Assembly: GCA_934593275.1 (NCBI GenBank)
Contig: CAKTQE010000007.1
Coordinates: forward strand, 1 to 64,000
DNA length: 64,000 nt
Reading direction: 5' to 3'
Origin: an uncultured Oscillospiraceae bacterium
GTDB lineage: Bacteria; Bacillota; Clostridia; Oscillospirales; Oscillospiraceae
A program made the translations under genes and the position numbers. The notes under the pieces are model-generated. The model was not told the origin of the DNA and did not search any database. It saw only the letters and a program-made list of their open reading frames with translations. Every line of letters begins with the position of its first letter. Position 1 is the stretch's first letter. Shown here one piece after another: positions 9,543-17,957 of the stretch.

Positions 9543-10532
9543 ATGATGACGTTGCGTGAAAATGCCATGGCGATCTACAACCGCCAGCAGCCGGACTACT
9601 ATTTTGACCTGATGGATGCCATTCAGCTGGTGCCGGACCCGGTGCTGGTGTCGGGCATGTTCCCCCAGGACGGCAAGGAATACAAAGACGCCTGGGGAAC
9701 GGTTTACATCTACAAACCCGGCGCACCCGGACCCCATCCCCATGTAACGGCGGAAAACGCGGTGATCAAGGATATTGAGCGTTGGAAAGAAGACCTGGTG
9801 GTGCCGCCCACCCGGGGCCTGGATTGGACCGCGGCCAAGCAAGTGGCGGATGCCACGGACCGGAAAGAAAAATTTGTTGGCGTCATGTTCGGCGGCGGTC
9901 TGTTTGAGCGCAGCCACCACCTGATGGGCATGGAAAACGCCCTGTGCAACTATATGGAGTACCCCGAGGAAATGGCGGAGCTGCTGCGGGTGATCGCGGA
10001 CTACAAAATTGACTATATCCACGAAATGGGCAAGCAGATCCATCCGGACATCATTTTCTACCATGATGACTGGGGTTCCAAGCAGAATGTCTTCCTGCCG
10101 CCCAGAGTGTGGCGGGAGCTGATCAAGCCCTTGCAAAAGGAAATTGCCGATGCCATTCACGAAGAGGGCATGATTTATATGCACCATGCGGACTGCATCT
10201 GCCAGCCCCTGGTAACGGACATGGTGGAAATCGGCGTGGACATCTGGCAGGGTGTCATCGCCCAGAACGACATTGTGGAGATCCAGCGCGTCACCGAGGG
10301 AAAGCTGGCCATGGTCGGCGGCATTGACGGGCCTAAAATCGATGTGGAGGACATTACAGAAGAGCAGATCCGGGCAGAGGTCCGCCGGGCGGTGGATACC
10401 TATTGCCCCGGAGGGCGGTTCTACCCCGGCATTCCCAATGGCGTGTGCTATCGGCCCTGGAACGACCAAATCGAAAAGGACGAACTGAAAAAATACGGCA
10501 GAGAATGGGCGTTGAAACACCCCATCGTATAA
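9543..10532 (+). CDS. Uroporphyrinogen decarboxylase (URO-D) superfamily protein, methyltransferase-like
   Basis: A 329-residue TIM-barrel of the URO-D superfamily. It resembles the MtaA/CmuA-type corrinoid methyltransferase branch more than HemE: it lacks the HemE N-terminal substrate motif and keeps a HADC motif near residue 218 plus a late Cys (GVCYRPWN) that could complete a zinc site for thiol activation. It is not linked to any heme gene. Two starts are possible (9543 or 9546); AGGAGG at 9528-9533 favours 9543. Co-transcribed with the MFS gene. Substrate unknown; demethylation of an imported compound is an inference. Confidence 0.75.
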   Translation: MMTLRENAMAIYNRQQPDYYFDLMDAIQLVPDPVLVSGMFPQDGKEYKDAWGTVYIYKPGAPGPHPHVTAENAVIKDIERWKEDLVVPPTRGLDWTAAKQVADATDRKEKFVGVMFGGGLFERSHHLMGMENALCNYMEYPEEMAELLRVIADYKIDYIHEMGKQIHPDIIFYHDDWGSKQNVFLPPRVWRELIKPLQKEIADAIHEEGMIYMHHADCICQPLVTDMVEIGVDIWQGVIAQNDIVEIQRVTEGKLAMVGGIDGPKIDVEDITEEQIRAEVRRAVDTYCPGGRFYPGIPNGVCYRPWNDQIEKDELKKYGREWALKHPIV

Positions 10533-10537
10533 AAGCA

Positions 10538-10574
10538 TAAAAATAAGGACGCCGGTTTTGGCGTCCTTATTTTT
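10538..10574. terminator. Bidirectional terminator
   Basis: A 15-bp perfect stem, AAAAATAAGGACGCC paired with GGCGTCCTTATTTTT around a 7-base loop. A/T runs on both sides suit both the URO-D-like gene and the convergent ROK-like gene. Confidence 0.9.
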
Positions 10575-10588
10575 ATGACTGGTGTTAT

Positions 10589-11971
10589 TTACTTCTTGAT
10601 TTCGGGCAGAGAGGCAGCGGCCACGGACTGGCCTACCCGGCGGGTCTTTTCGTCGGGGAGCATGACCTGGCAGTGCTTGGCAAGCTCCGGATGCTCGTCG
10701 GCCAGGACTTTCTGGCACACGTCCAGGATGATGTCGCCGCCCTTGCCGGACATGACACGGCCCATGAGCATCAGGTGTTCAATATCGTAGAAGTGGCTGT
10801 ACTGCACCACGGCGTTGGCAAGATACACACCGATGTCGTGGTAGATTTTGGCGGCTCTGGGGTCGTCTTCTGCCATAAGGGCCTGGACGACTTTCAGCTT
10901 TTCGGCAGGGGACAGGGCGGGATCCAGCTCAATACCGGCTCTGGGGGCCAGCTTGATCACGGCATCCTGGGAGAAGTACTTGCAGCCCACGCCACGGTCG
11001 GTGGACCACTCGTCTTCCATGGCCTCTTCGTTCAGGTCCACAGGGGCAAAGGCCAGCTCGGTGATCCAGCCCAGAACGTTCTTGTCGGCATCCACATAGC
11101 CCACGGCCTCAGAGGTACCCATGGCCAGGCCCATGATGTTGCCGGTGTTCAGGCCCATGGCACCGGCCAGGGCAGAAACGTCACCGTCATTGGCTACCAC
11201 GATCGGCACGTCACCGATCTCGGCGGCAGCCCGGTCAAAGCAGGTCTTGACCTCGTCCCAGCGGCTGCGGGGGACCTTATAGAAGATGCTGGAAATCATG
11301 GGGGCGTTGCCGATGAACGTACCGGCGGAGGAAACGCCAATGGCATCTACCCGGGGCATCTTGGAGGCGGCGGTGCGGAACGCGGTGAGGATCTCATTAT
11401 ACTGATAGTTGGGGTCCTCGTTCAGCTTGGGGAACCAGACCACTTCCTCAGAATAGACGCACTCGCCATCGATAACCGCAGAGACTTTCCGGTCAGAGCC
11501 GCCCGCGTCAAAGCCGATGCGGCAGCCGTCCATATGGCCGCCCAGGGGCTGGGTGGACTCGTTGGCGGCGGGACACTGCTCCAGGGGCAGGTCGATGATC
11601 TCCAAATCTACTTCATAGAGCTTGTGGAAGAAGTCAAAGTCAAAGGCCCGGCAGCCGGTGGCGGAGTAGTCGGCCTGGAGCCGCTTGGCAATGCAGGAGC
11701 AGCCGCAGACATACACCTTGAAACCGCCGATGGACCACAGCAGGAACTTGACCAGCCGCTCTACATAGCGGTAGTCTGCCTGGGCCATTTCGGGGGTACC
11801 GTGGATAAAGGTCTTCCGGACAGACACCTGGCCCCGGTCCCGCTCAATGGCGATGGCAATGGGCTTTTTGGCATCTTTCAGGTAGGCATCCATCCACACA
11901 CCGAAAGGAATAAACCCAGGATCCAACTCCGGGGTGGCCTTGATGGAATAGTTTACGCCAAGATAATTCAT
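10589..11971 (-). CDS. ROK/ASKHA-type sugar kinase-like protein
   Basis: A 460-residue protein, longer than the usual 300-residue ROK kinase. The C-terminal two-thirds has ASKHA ATP-binding signatures: IGFDAGGSDRKVSAVIDG (phosphate 1) near residue 175, AIGVSSAGTFIG (phosphate 2/substrate region) and VVANDGDVSALAGA, where ROK proteins carry the catalytic Asp in a similar NDG context, then GLAMGTSEAVGY. The first 170 residues are a separate domain I cannot assign. The start at 11971 has GGAGGA ahead. It is divergent from the sugar ABC operon, so phosphorylating or sensing the imported sugar is the likely role. No N-terminal HTH is visible. Confidence 0.7.
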   Translation of the reverse strand: MNYLGVNYSIKATPELDPGFIPFGVWMDAYLKDAKKPIAIAIERDRGQVSVRKTFIHGTPEMAQADYRYVERLVKFLLWSIGGFKVYVCGCSCIAKRLQADYSATGCRAFDFDFFHKLYEVDLEIIDLPLEQCPAANESTQPLGGHMDGCRIGFDAGGSDRKVSAVIDGECVYSEEVVWFPKLNEDPNYQYNEILTAFRTAASKMPRVDAIGVSSAGTFIGNAPMISSIFYKVPRSRWDEVKTCFDRAAAEIGDVPIVVANDGDVSALAGAMGLNTGNIMGLAMGTSEAVGYVDADKNVLGWITELAFAPVDLNEEAMEDEWSTDRGVGCKYFSQDAVIKLAPRAGIELDPALSPAEKLKVVQALMAEDDPRAAKIYHDIGVYLANAVVQYSHFYDIEHLMLMGRVMSGKGGDIILDVCQKVLADEHPELAKHCQVMLPDEKTRRVGQSVAAASLPEIKK

Positions 11972-12237
11972 GTTCGATTCCTCCAAGAAAAGAATTGATG
12001 ATGTATTTGGAATATGGCTGCACAGGGACAAAAGCCAGAATCTTGCAAGGGTATGATTCAAAATGGTAAATTCAGGCCAAAATCCCAGTTTTTACATTGA
12101 AATTATACCATAGAATGGGGAACGTAGCAAGGAAAGTTTTGTGTAAATGTCGCACAAAAGCTGTTGCTTCTACTTGTGCTTTTTTCACAAAGTTGTGCAT
12201 AAACTGGAAAAAACACCAAAAATGCCCAAAAAACCAT

Positions 12238-12265
12238 TTGACTTTATGGTCATTGCTGATATAAT
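12238..12265 (+). promoter_or_regulatory. Promoter of the sugar ABC operon
   Basis: TTGACT, 16 bases, TATAAT, 70 bases before the binding-protein start codon. The leader of about 65 nt ends in GGAGGAG. Confidence 0.8.
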
Positions 12266-12335
12266 TTATTTATGCAAAGCAAATCCGCGGTACATCGGGT
12301 TTGCGACCCACCACAAAACAGGAGGAGAAAACAAA

Positions 12336-13634
12336 ATGAAAAAGTTCCTTTCCCTGCTTCTGGTCCTGACCATGGTGCTGGCTCTGGCCGCCTGCGGTTC
12401 CAAGACGGAAGCCCCCGCTACCACCGCAGCTCCCGCAGCTGACGCTCCCGCTGCCGCTGCCCCCGCCGCTTCCGGTGACAAAGTTACCGTGAAAGTTATC
12501 GCTGCCCAGTATGGCCAGAACACCCAGGCCTGGTGGGATGGCTTCGTGAAAGATTTTAACAACGACAATCCCGGCATCAACCTGGTTGTTGACTGCGTTT
12601 CCTGGAACGACATTTACACCGTTGTCAACACCCGGATCGCCAACGGCGATGCACCCGACGTGCTGAACATTGACGTATTTGCGGACTACCAGGCAGAAGA
12701 TTTGCTGTTGCCCGCTAAGGACTATGTTTCCGAGGAAACCTACAATAAGATGTTCCCCTCTTTCCTGGAGCAGTCTAACATCGATGGCACCATCTGGGCC
12801 GTACCCGACCTGGCTTCTGCCCGTGCTATGTACTACAATAAGGACATCCTGGAAGAAGTTGGCGTAGAAGTTCCTGAGAACTGGGATCAGCTGAAAGAAG
12901 TCTGCCAGAAAATCAAGGATTTCTACAAGGGCGACATTTACCCCTGGGGCATGGATATGACCACTGACGAAGGCCAGGCTTGCTTTGCCTACTACACCTG
13001 GAACAACGGCGGCGGCTTTGTAGACGATGACGGCAACTGGATTCTGAACTGCGACCAGAACGTTGAAGCTATCGAGTTTGCCCTGGACCTCTACAAGAGC
13101 GGCTACACCAATACGGACCCCACCAACCAGAACCGTTACAATCTGCAGGATATGTTTGGTGCCGGTAAGATGGCCATGGTCATCGGACCCAACTCCATTC
13201 CCACCTACCTGGAAGCTGGCGGCTACTCTGTGAACTTCGGCGTTGCTTCTATTCCCTCCAACGGAGACAACCCCTCTGTTTCTGCCGGTGTTATGGACCG
13301 CTTTATGTGCTTCCAGAAAGATGGACGTACTGAGCAGGAACTGGCTGCTATCACCACTTTCTTTGACTACTTCTACGAAGATCAACGCTACTCCGACTGG
13401 GTTCTGATGGAAGGCTTCCTGCCCGCCACCTCTACCGGTGCAGAGTTGGTCGCCAAGGCTGACCCCTCTATGTCTCCCTGGATCGACATCGTAGCTTCCT
13501 CTAAGTTCTACCCCACCGCCAAGGCTGAGTGGGCCGATGTGAAGCAGGGAACCATTAAGGCCGAGCAGGATGCCCTGCTGGGTGCAGATGTCCGGGACGT
13601 TCTGGATGCTCTGCAGGCCGAAATTGCAGGCTGA
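12336..13634 (+). CDS. Sugar ABC transporter substrate-binding lipoprotein
   Basis: A 432-residue family 1 extracellular solute-binding protein. The signal peptide ends in a lipobox (LALAAC, Cys20) followed by a Pro/Ala/Thr-rich linker to residue 50 that spaces it from the membrane. The mature part is a typical MalE/UgpB-like fold with NDNPGINLVVDCVSWND near residue 75, GDAPDVLNIDV and YYNKDILEEVGVEVPENW. The start at 12336 has GGAGGAG eight bases before. Two permeases follow but no ATPase, so a shared MsmK-type ATPase, such as the one at 57.2 kb, is needed. Terminator and hairpin after it should make this gene the most abundant product of the operon. Confidence 0.9.
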   Translation: MKKFLSLLLVLTMVLALAACGSKTEAPATTAAPAADAPAAAAPAASGDKVTVKVIAAQYGQNTQAWWDGFVKDFNNDNPGINLVVDCVSWNDIYTVVNTRIANGDAPDVLNIDVFADYQAEDLLLPAKDYVSEETYNKMFPSFLEQSNIDGTIWAVPDLASARAMYYNKDILEEVGVEVPENWDQLKEVCQKIKDFYKGDIYPWGMDMTTDEGQACFAYYTWNNGGGFVDDDGNWILNCDQNVEAIEFALDLYKSGYTNTDPTNQNRYNLQDMFGAGKMAMVIGPNSIPTYLEAGGYSVNFGVASIPSNGDNPSVSAGVMDRFMCFQKDGRTEQELAAITTFFDYFYEDQRYSDWVLMEGFLPATSTGAELVAKADPSMSPWIDIVASSKFYPTAKAEWADVKQGTIKAEQDALLGADVRDVLDALQAEIAG

Positions 13635-13656
13635 TCCCGCCGAATGATTATACACC

Positions 13657-13691
13657 AGCGGGCCGGAACCCAACAGGTCCGGCCCGCTTTG
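13657..13691 (+). terminator. Terminator-like hairpin after the binding protein
   Basis: An 11-bp perfect stem AGCGGGCCGGA/TCCGGCCCGCT with a short T run. It probably works as a partial terminator that lowers permease expression relative to the binding protein. Confidence 0.7.
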
Positions 13692-13704
13692 GCGTACGAT
13701 CCCT

Positions 13705-13766
13705 AAAGAAGTCCTGATAAAATCTCCAAGTCTTTCCTCAACTTGAGATTTCATCAGTGCTTCTTT
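13705..13766 (+). promoter_or_regulatory. Long intercistronic hairpin
   Basis: A long imperfect stem: AAAGAAG, CTGAT, AAATCTC and CAAGT pair in order with AACTTG, GAGATTT, ATCAG and CTTCTTT around a CTTTCCTC loop. There is no T-tract, so an mRNA-stabilising or processing element between binding protein and permease is more likely than a terminator. Confidence 0.6.
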
Positions 13767-13812
13767 GGCGGAAAATACGTTCCTTGACGTGATTTGATAA
13801 GGAGGTATTCCC

Positions 13813-14703
13813 TTGCGTAAACATCCCCGTACATTGCAAAAGCCATATGAGCCGTACTTGTGGATTCTGCCCAGCATGATTCTTATGGCCATTTTTATCA
13901 TTGTCCCCATCGGATTTGTGTTCCGCATGTCTCTTTGTAAGGTGACCAAAACCGGTACCATTAAGGGCTTCAATGATTTTGCCAATTTCCAGAAAGTTCT
14001 CAACGGCACAGAATTTCCTCTGGTTTTGAAAAATACCATTGTATGGACCATTGCTGTAGTTGTAATTTCCACTGTTCTGGGTTTTATTCTGGCACTGCTT
14101 CTGAACAACAAGTTCAAGGGCCGTAAAATTGCCCGCGCGATTATCGTCTTCCCCTGGGCCACCACCCTGGTAGTTCAGGCCAGTGTGTGGAAATTCATCA
14201 TTGACAAGGATTCCGGCGCATTGAACGTATTGCTGAAAACCCTGGGTATTATTCAGTACAACGTGAACTGGACGCCCTCTCCCGGTGCTTACTTTGCTTG
14301 GGAAATCGCCTGTGGTATTTTTGTTACGATTCCCTTTGTCTGCTTTACGGCCCTGTCCGGTCTGCAGAGCATTGACAATACCCTTTATGAAGCCGCTACT
14401 GTGGACGGTGCCAACTATTGGCAGAAGCTGTTTCACATCACCATGCCTTTGGTAAAGCCCAGCCTTACTGTTTCCACGGTTCTGAATATTATCTATGTAT
14501 TCAATTCGTTCCCCATTGTCTGGACGATTTCCAGAGGCGACCCCGCCAACCGCACCGATACGCTTGTTACCTATTTGTATAAGCTTGCTTTCTACAACGG
14601 CAAGCAGGGCGAAGCCGCTGCTGTGTCCGTCATTGGATTTACCATCCTGCTAGTCTGCGCCACCACTTACATGATTTCCAGCTTGAAAAAGGAGGATGCG
14701 TAA
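13813..14703 (+). CDS. Sugar ABC transporter permease (MalF/UgpA type)
   Basis: A 296-residue integral membrane permease with six predicted helices. The EAA loop that docks the ATPase reads EAATVDGANYWQKLFHITMP near residue 195. The start codon is TTG at 13813: AAGGAGG lies at 13799-13805, seven bases upstream, and no suitable ATG fits. It pairs with the next permease to form the channel of the sugar importer. Confidence 0.9.
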   Translation: MRKHPRTLQKPYEPYLWILPSMILMAIFIIVPIGFVFRMSLCKVTKTGTIKGFNDFANFQKVLNGTEFPLVLKNTIVWTIAVVVISTVLGFILALLLNNKFKGRKIARAIIVFPWATTLVVQASVWKFIIDKDSGALNVLLKTLGIIQYNVNWTPSPGAYFAWEIACGIFVTIPFVCFTALSGLQSIDNTLYEAATVDGANYWQKLFHITMPLVKPSLTVSTVLNIIYVFNSFPIVWTISRGDPANRTDTLVTYLYKLAFYNGKQGEAAAVSVIGFTILLVCATTYMISSLKKEDA

Positions 14704-14704
14704 T

Positions 14705-15559
14705 ATGGGCAATGATTCTATCCATGTGAATTATAAAAAGCTCCTGTGCCGAATTTTGCTATACTTTGTAATCGTTTTGATTTGCCTGGTAACACTGTAT
14801 CCTTACTTTGTCATGTTAACCACTTCTCTGAAAAGCCGTGCAGAAATATTCTCCAAAAACGGTACCGTTCTGGCTATAAATCCGCTATGGACGAACTATC
14901 TCGACATCTGGAAGCGGGCACCCATGGCAAAGTACATGCTGAACTCCGTGATGATCGCCGCCGGTTCTACTGCCATTGCCATGATTTGCGGCATCCCTGC
15001 CGCCTATGCCCTGGCCCGTATGAAGTTCAAGGGGCAGACTGCTTTCCTGGGCTTTATCATCGTTTCTCAGATGTTCTCTCCGGTAGTCCTGCTGATCGGT
15101 ATTTATAAGGTCATGCAGGTGCTGGGGCTGACCAACAGCTTGCTTGGATTGATTTTTATCAATGCGGCCTTTAACCAGGCCTTTACCATCTGGCTGCTTC
15201 GGGGTACCTTTATGAGCATTTCCGCGGAGATGGAACAGGCCGCTACCATTGACGGCTGCAACCGGCTCCAAGCCATGTTCCGGGTCTTGCTGCCCGTGGC
15301 TGCTCCTGGCATTGTCACCACCCTGATTTTTATTTTCATCAACGCCTGGAACGAGTATACCGTGTCTTTGTGCCTGATTTCTACGGACACACTGAAGCCT
15401 TTGACCGTAGGTATCAATGTGTTCAACGGTTATGACATGATCGAGTGGCAGTATCTGTTTGCTGCATCCATCTTTGCCATTATTCCTGTGGTGATTCTGT
15501 TCATGTCCATCGAAAAGAATCTGACCAGCGGCCTTGCCGCGGGCGGCGTAAAGGGCTAA
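14705..15559 (+). CDS. Sugar ABC transporter permease (MalG type)
   Basis: A 284-residue permease with six predicted helices and the EAA loop EQAATIDGCNRLQAMFRVLL near residue 178. An ATG at 14696 overlaps the upstream gene but touches the GGAGG at 14691-14695, so the ATG at 14705 with a nine-base spacer is preferred. It starts one base after the previous stop and completes the transmembrane part of the importer. Confidence 0.9.
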   Translation: MGNDSIHVNYKKLLCRILLYFVIVLICLVTLYPYFVMLTTSLKSRAEIFSKNGTVLAINPLWTNYLDIWKRAPMAKYMLNSVMIAAGSTAIAMICGIPAAYALARMKFKGQTAFLGFIIVSQMFSPVVLLIGIYKVMQVLGLTNSLLGLIFINAAFNQAFTIWLLRGTFMSISAEMEQAATIDGCNRLQAMFRVLLPVAAPGIVTTLIFIFINAWNEYTVSLCLISTDTLKPLTVGINVFNGYDMIEWQYLFAASIFAIIPVVILFMSIEKNLTSGLAAGGVKG

Positions 15560-15668
15560 TATTCCCGAATGTCCCAATGGCCTCAGGGTGTTTTACAATG
15601 GAAACCCTGAATCCGTGTTTACAAACACGGAAAACTCTGGTATGCTTAGTGACGGAAAGGATGATATT

Positions 15669-16742
15669 ATGGAACCATTTTTGAAAGAAGTGCTGTCCCG
15701 GTTTCAGCTGGAGGGGAATAGCGTCTCCTGCGAGCGTTACGGCTGCGGACACATCAATGAAACCTATCTGGTGGTGCAGGACACTGGCCGCCGGTATATT
15801 CTGCAGAAGCTCAGCAACCGGGCCTTCCCGGATATTGCGGGCTTGCAGGAGAACATCGCCGCTGTGACAGAGCATCTGCGAACCAAGACCCAGAACCCCT
15901 ACGGGGCCTTGACCCTGATTCCCACGGTGGAGGGGGCCACCTGGACCCATATGGGGGAAAACAGCGACTGGCGGGTGTATGACTTTGTGGAGGGCAGTCT
16001 GTGCCTGCAAGCCCCGGAGTGTCCGGAGGACTTCTACCAGAGTGCCATTGCCTTTGGCACGTTCCAGCAGCAGCTGACCGATTTCCCGGCAGAGACCCTC
16101 CACGAGACCATCAAGAATTTCCACAACACCCCGGACCGGTACCGTCTGTTCCGGCAGGCCCTGGAAAAGGATGCCCTGGGCCGGGCCGCCTCTGTAAAGC
16201 CGGAAATCGATTTCGTTCTGGCCCATGAGGAGGTGGGCGGCAAGCTTACCGCCATGTGCAAGGCAGGACAGCTTCCTCTGCGGGTGACCCACAACGATAC
16301 CAAGCTCAATAACGTCATGCTGGACGAAAAGACCCGGACCCCCCTGTGCGTCATCGACCTGGATACCACCATGCCGGGGCTAAGTGCCTACGACTTTGGT
16401 GACTCCATCCGCTTCGGTGCCGCCACCGCCGCTGAGGACGAAAAGAACCTGGACAAAATGACCATTGACCTGGATTTGTACCGGATTTTCACCCGGGGTT
16501 TCCTCACCGCTTGCCCGGGTCTTACCGACAACGAGCGGAAAGCCCTGCCTCTGGGCGCGCTGACTATGACATTGGAGTGCGGCGTCCGCTTCCTGACGGA
16601 TTACCTGGACGGAGACCATTACTTTGGCATCCACTACCCGGAGCATAACCTGGACCGGGCGCGGACCCAGTTCAAGCTGGTTTCCGAAATGGAAAAGCAC
16701 TGGGACGAAATGGCAAAAATCGTGGAAGAAGAAACAAAATAA
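15669..16742 (+). CDS. Phosphotransferase of the APH/choline-kinase fold, N-acetylhexosamine kinase-like
   Basis: A 357-residue kinase of the aminoglycoside-phosphotransferase fold. The N-lobe has GCGHINETYLV near residue 24 and ILQKLSNRAFPD near 43, matching the N-acetylhexosamine 1-kinase (NahK/LnpB) pattern. The catalytic loop THNDTKLNNVMLD and the metal-binding VIDLDTTMPG follow near residues 207-240. NahK makes HexNAc-1-phosphate, and the next gene is a nucleotidyltransferase, so a kinase plus UDP-sugar step behind a sugar ABC importer is coherent. AAAGGA lies eight bases before the start. Homoserine kinase-like or other APH relatives cannot be excluded. Confidence 0.72.
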   Translation: MEPFLKEVLSRFQLEGNSVSCERYGCGHINETYLVVQDTGRRYILQKLSNRAFPDIAGLQENIAAVTEHLRTKTQNPYGALTLIPTVEGATWTHMGENSDWRVYDFVEGSLCLQAPECPEDFYQSAIAFGTFQQQLTDFPAETLHETIKNFHNTPDRYRLFRQALEKDALGRAASVKPEIDFVLAHEEVGGKLTAMCKAGQLPLRVTHNDTKLNNVMLDEKTRTPLCVIDLDTTMPGLSAYDFGDSIRFGAATAAEDEKNLDKMTIDLDLYRIFTRGFLTACPGLTDNERKALPLGALTMTLECGVRFLTDYLDGDHYFGIHYPEHNLDRARTQFKLVSEMEKHWDEMAKIVEEETK

Positions 16743-16754
16743 GGAGCGCGAATT

Positions 16755-17681
16755 ATGGAAAAACCGATTTTGGTGGTGATGGCCGCCGGTATGGGCAGCC
16801 GTTACGGCGGACTGAAACAGATCGACCCCGTGGGCAGCCAGGGGGAGGCCATTCTGGACTACTCTTTGTTCGATGCCCATGAGGCGGGCTTTGACACTGC
16901 GGTGATCATTATCAAAGAGGCCATTAAAAAGGACTTTATGGACACCGTAGGAGCCAGACTCCAAAAGGCCCCCATGGAGATCCGCTATGCCTACCAGGAG
17001 CTGGAAAAGCTGCCCCAGGGCTACACCGTCCCTGAGGGCCGCACCAAACCCTGGGGTACCTGCCACGCGGTGGTCTGCGCCCGGGAAGCCATTGGCAATG
17101 CCCCCTTTGCCGTCATCAACGCCGATGACTATTACGGCAAGGCCGCATTCCGGGAAATCTACAATTACCTCTCCGCCCAGGGCGATGACGAAAAGTACCG
17201 CTACTGCATGGTGGGCTACGAACTGGGCAAGACCGTCACCGACAACGGCTCCGTGGCCCGGGGCGTGTGCCAGGTGAATGGCGACGGCTATCTGGAAAGC
17301 GTGGTGGAGCGGACCAAAATCGAAAAGTATGCCGGCGGCATCCGCTTTACCGAGGACGACGGCAAAACCTGGACCCCCCTGGGGGACAAGACCACCGTCT
17401 CCATGAACATGTGGGGCTTCACCCCCAGTTTCGCCGCCGAAAGCCAGGCCCGCTTCCCGGCATTCCTGGACAAGGCCCTGAACGAAAACCCCATGAAAGG
17501 CGAATACTTCCTGCCCTCCACCGTCTCCGCCCTGCTCAGCGAAGACAAAGCCACCGTTAAAATGCTCTACTCCCCCGACAAATGGTACGGCGTCACCTAC
17601 GCCGCCGACAAGCCCGTGGTAGTAGAAGCCCTCAAGACCATGACCACCCAGGGAATGTACCCGGACGGATTGTGGAAATAA
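16755..17681 (+). CDS. Sugar-1-phosphate nucleotidyltransferase
   Basis: A 308-residue NTP_transferase. The signature VMAAGMGSRYGGLKQIDPVG near residue 8 binds the nucleotide, and INADDYYG near residue 118 supplies the metal-binding Asp. It follows the NahK-like gene by 12 bases, so it probably converts the HexNAc-1-phosphate made there to a UDP-sugar. The specificity for base and sugar is not readable. No galactosyl-HexNAc phosphorylase or GalT/GalE gene accompanies it, unlike the bifidobacterial lnp cluster. Confidence 0.82.
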   Translation: MEKPILVVMAAGMGSRYGGLKQIDPVGSQGEAILDYSLFDAHEAGFDTAVIIIKEAIKKDFMDTVGARLQKAPMEIRYAYQELEKLPQGYTVPEGRTKPWGTCHAVVCAREAIGNAPFAVINADDYYGKAAFREIYNYLSAQGDDEKYRYCMVGYELGKTVTDNGSVARGVCQVNGDGYLESVVERTKIEKYAGGIRFTEDDGKTWTPLGDKTTVSMNMWGFTPSFAAESQARFPAFLDKALNENPMKGEYFLPSTVSALLSEDKATVKMLYSPDKWYGVTYAADKPVVVEALKTMTTQGMYPDGLWK

Positions 17682-17685
17682 CGTC

Positions 17686-17712
17686 AAAAAACCGCCCTTC
17701 GGGGCGGTTTTT
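17686..17712 (+). terminator. Terminator of the sugar operon
   Basis: An 11-bp perfect stem AAAAACCGCCC/GGGCGGTTTTT with a TTCG tetraloop. Confidence 0.92.
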
Positions 17713-17751
17713 AGCGTTTCGGCTGCCAGGGGAAGAAGAACCACATGGCCG

Positions 17752-17780
17752 TTGACAAAACCCGGAAATTGGGGTATAGT
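17752..17780 (+). promoter_or_regulatory. Antitoxin RNA promoter, TA copy A
   Basis: TTGACA, 17 bases, TATAGT. The same two hexamers with the same spacing occur at 48632, 49002, 49366 and 56727, each time upstream of the same small RNA sequence. Confidence 0.88.
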
Positions 17781-17786
17781 ATAGAT

Positions 17787-17876
17787 ACAAAGGGTGCCAC
17801 CAGCAGGTCGGCTCCCCCAGTGTTGGGTTAAGAAGTAACCGCGTCTGTGGAAAGTTGGCGGTTACTTCTTATTTTT
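17787..17876 (+). ncRNA. Antitoxin-type small RNA, copy A
   Basis: About 90 nt from the predicted start to a terminator. The 5' part has the conserved GGGTGCCACCAGCAGG and GTCGGCTCCCCC segments seen in all five copies. The 3' end is a 13-bp stem (17830-17842 with 17858-17870) followed by ATTTTT. The terminator overlaps, on the opposite strand, the last codons and stop of the toxin gene, so the RNA is a cis-antisense partner of the toxin mRNA. Ends are predicted from promoter and terminator only. Confidence 0.75.
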
Positions 17877-17957
17877 ATGATCAAGGATCCCAATAATCAG
17901 GGTGATCAAAGCCACGAGGAATGAACAGAACTCAATAAGGTTCGCCCATGTAACCAA
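17862..17957 (-). CDS. Small hydrophobic holin-like toxin, TA copy A
   Basis: A 31-residue peptide with one membrane helix: VTWANLIEFCSFLVALITL, then IIGILDHKNKK with a positively charged tail. It aligns along its length with the peptides at 48739, 49109 and 56838. Here the start is TTG where two of the others have ATG before the same VTW; the ribosome site GGGGGTGG is six to seven bases upstream. The pattern of a short N-terminus, a single helix and a Lys-rich end resembles putative holin-like toxins of Firmicute type I systems. The toxic role is inferred. Confidence 0.72.
   Translation of the reverse strand: MVTWANLIEFCSFLVALITLIIGILDHKNKK

Noticed and set aside
8310-10718. 802-codon open frame opposite the MFS and URO-D genes
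   Set aside because: Reverse-strand shadow of two well-supported genes; composition is His/Gln/Gly-rich with no recognisable domain.
12270-14165. 631-codon open frame opposite the sugar-binding protein
   Set aside because: Antisense shadow; the plus strand has signal peptide, lipobox and ribosome site.
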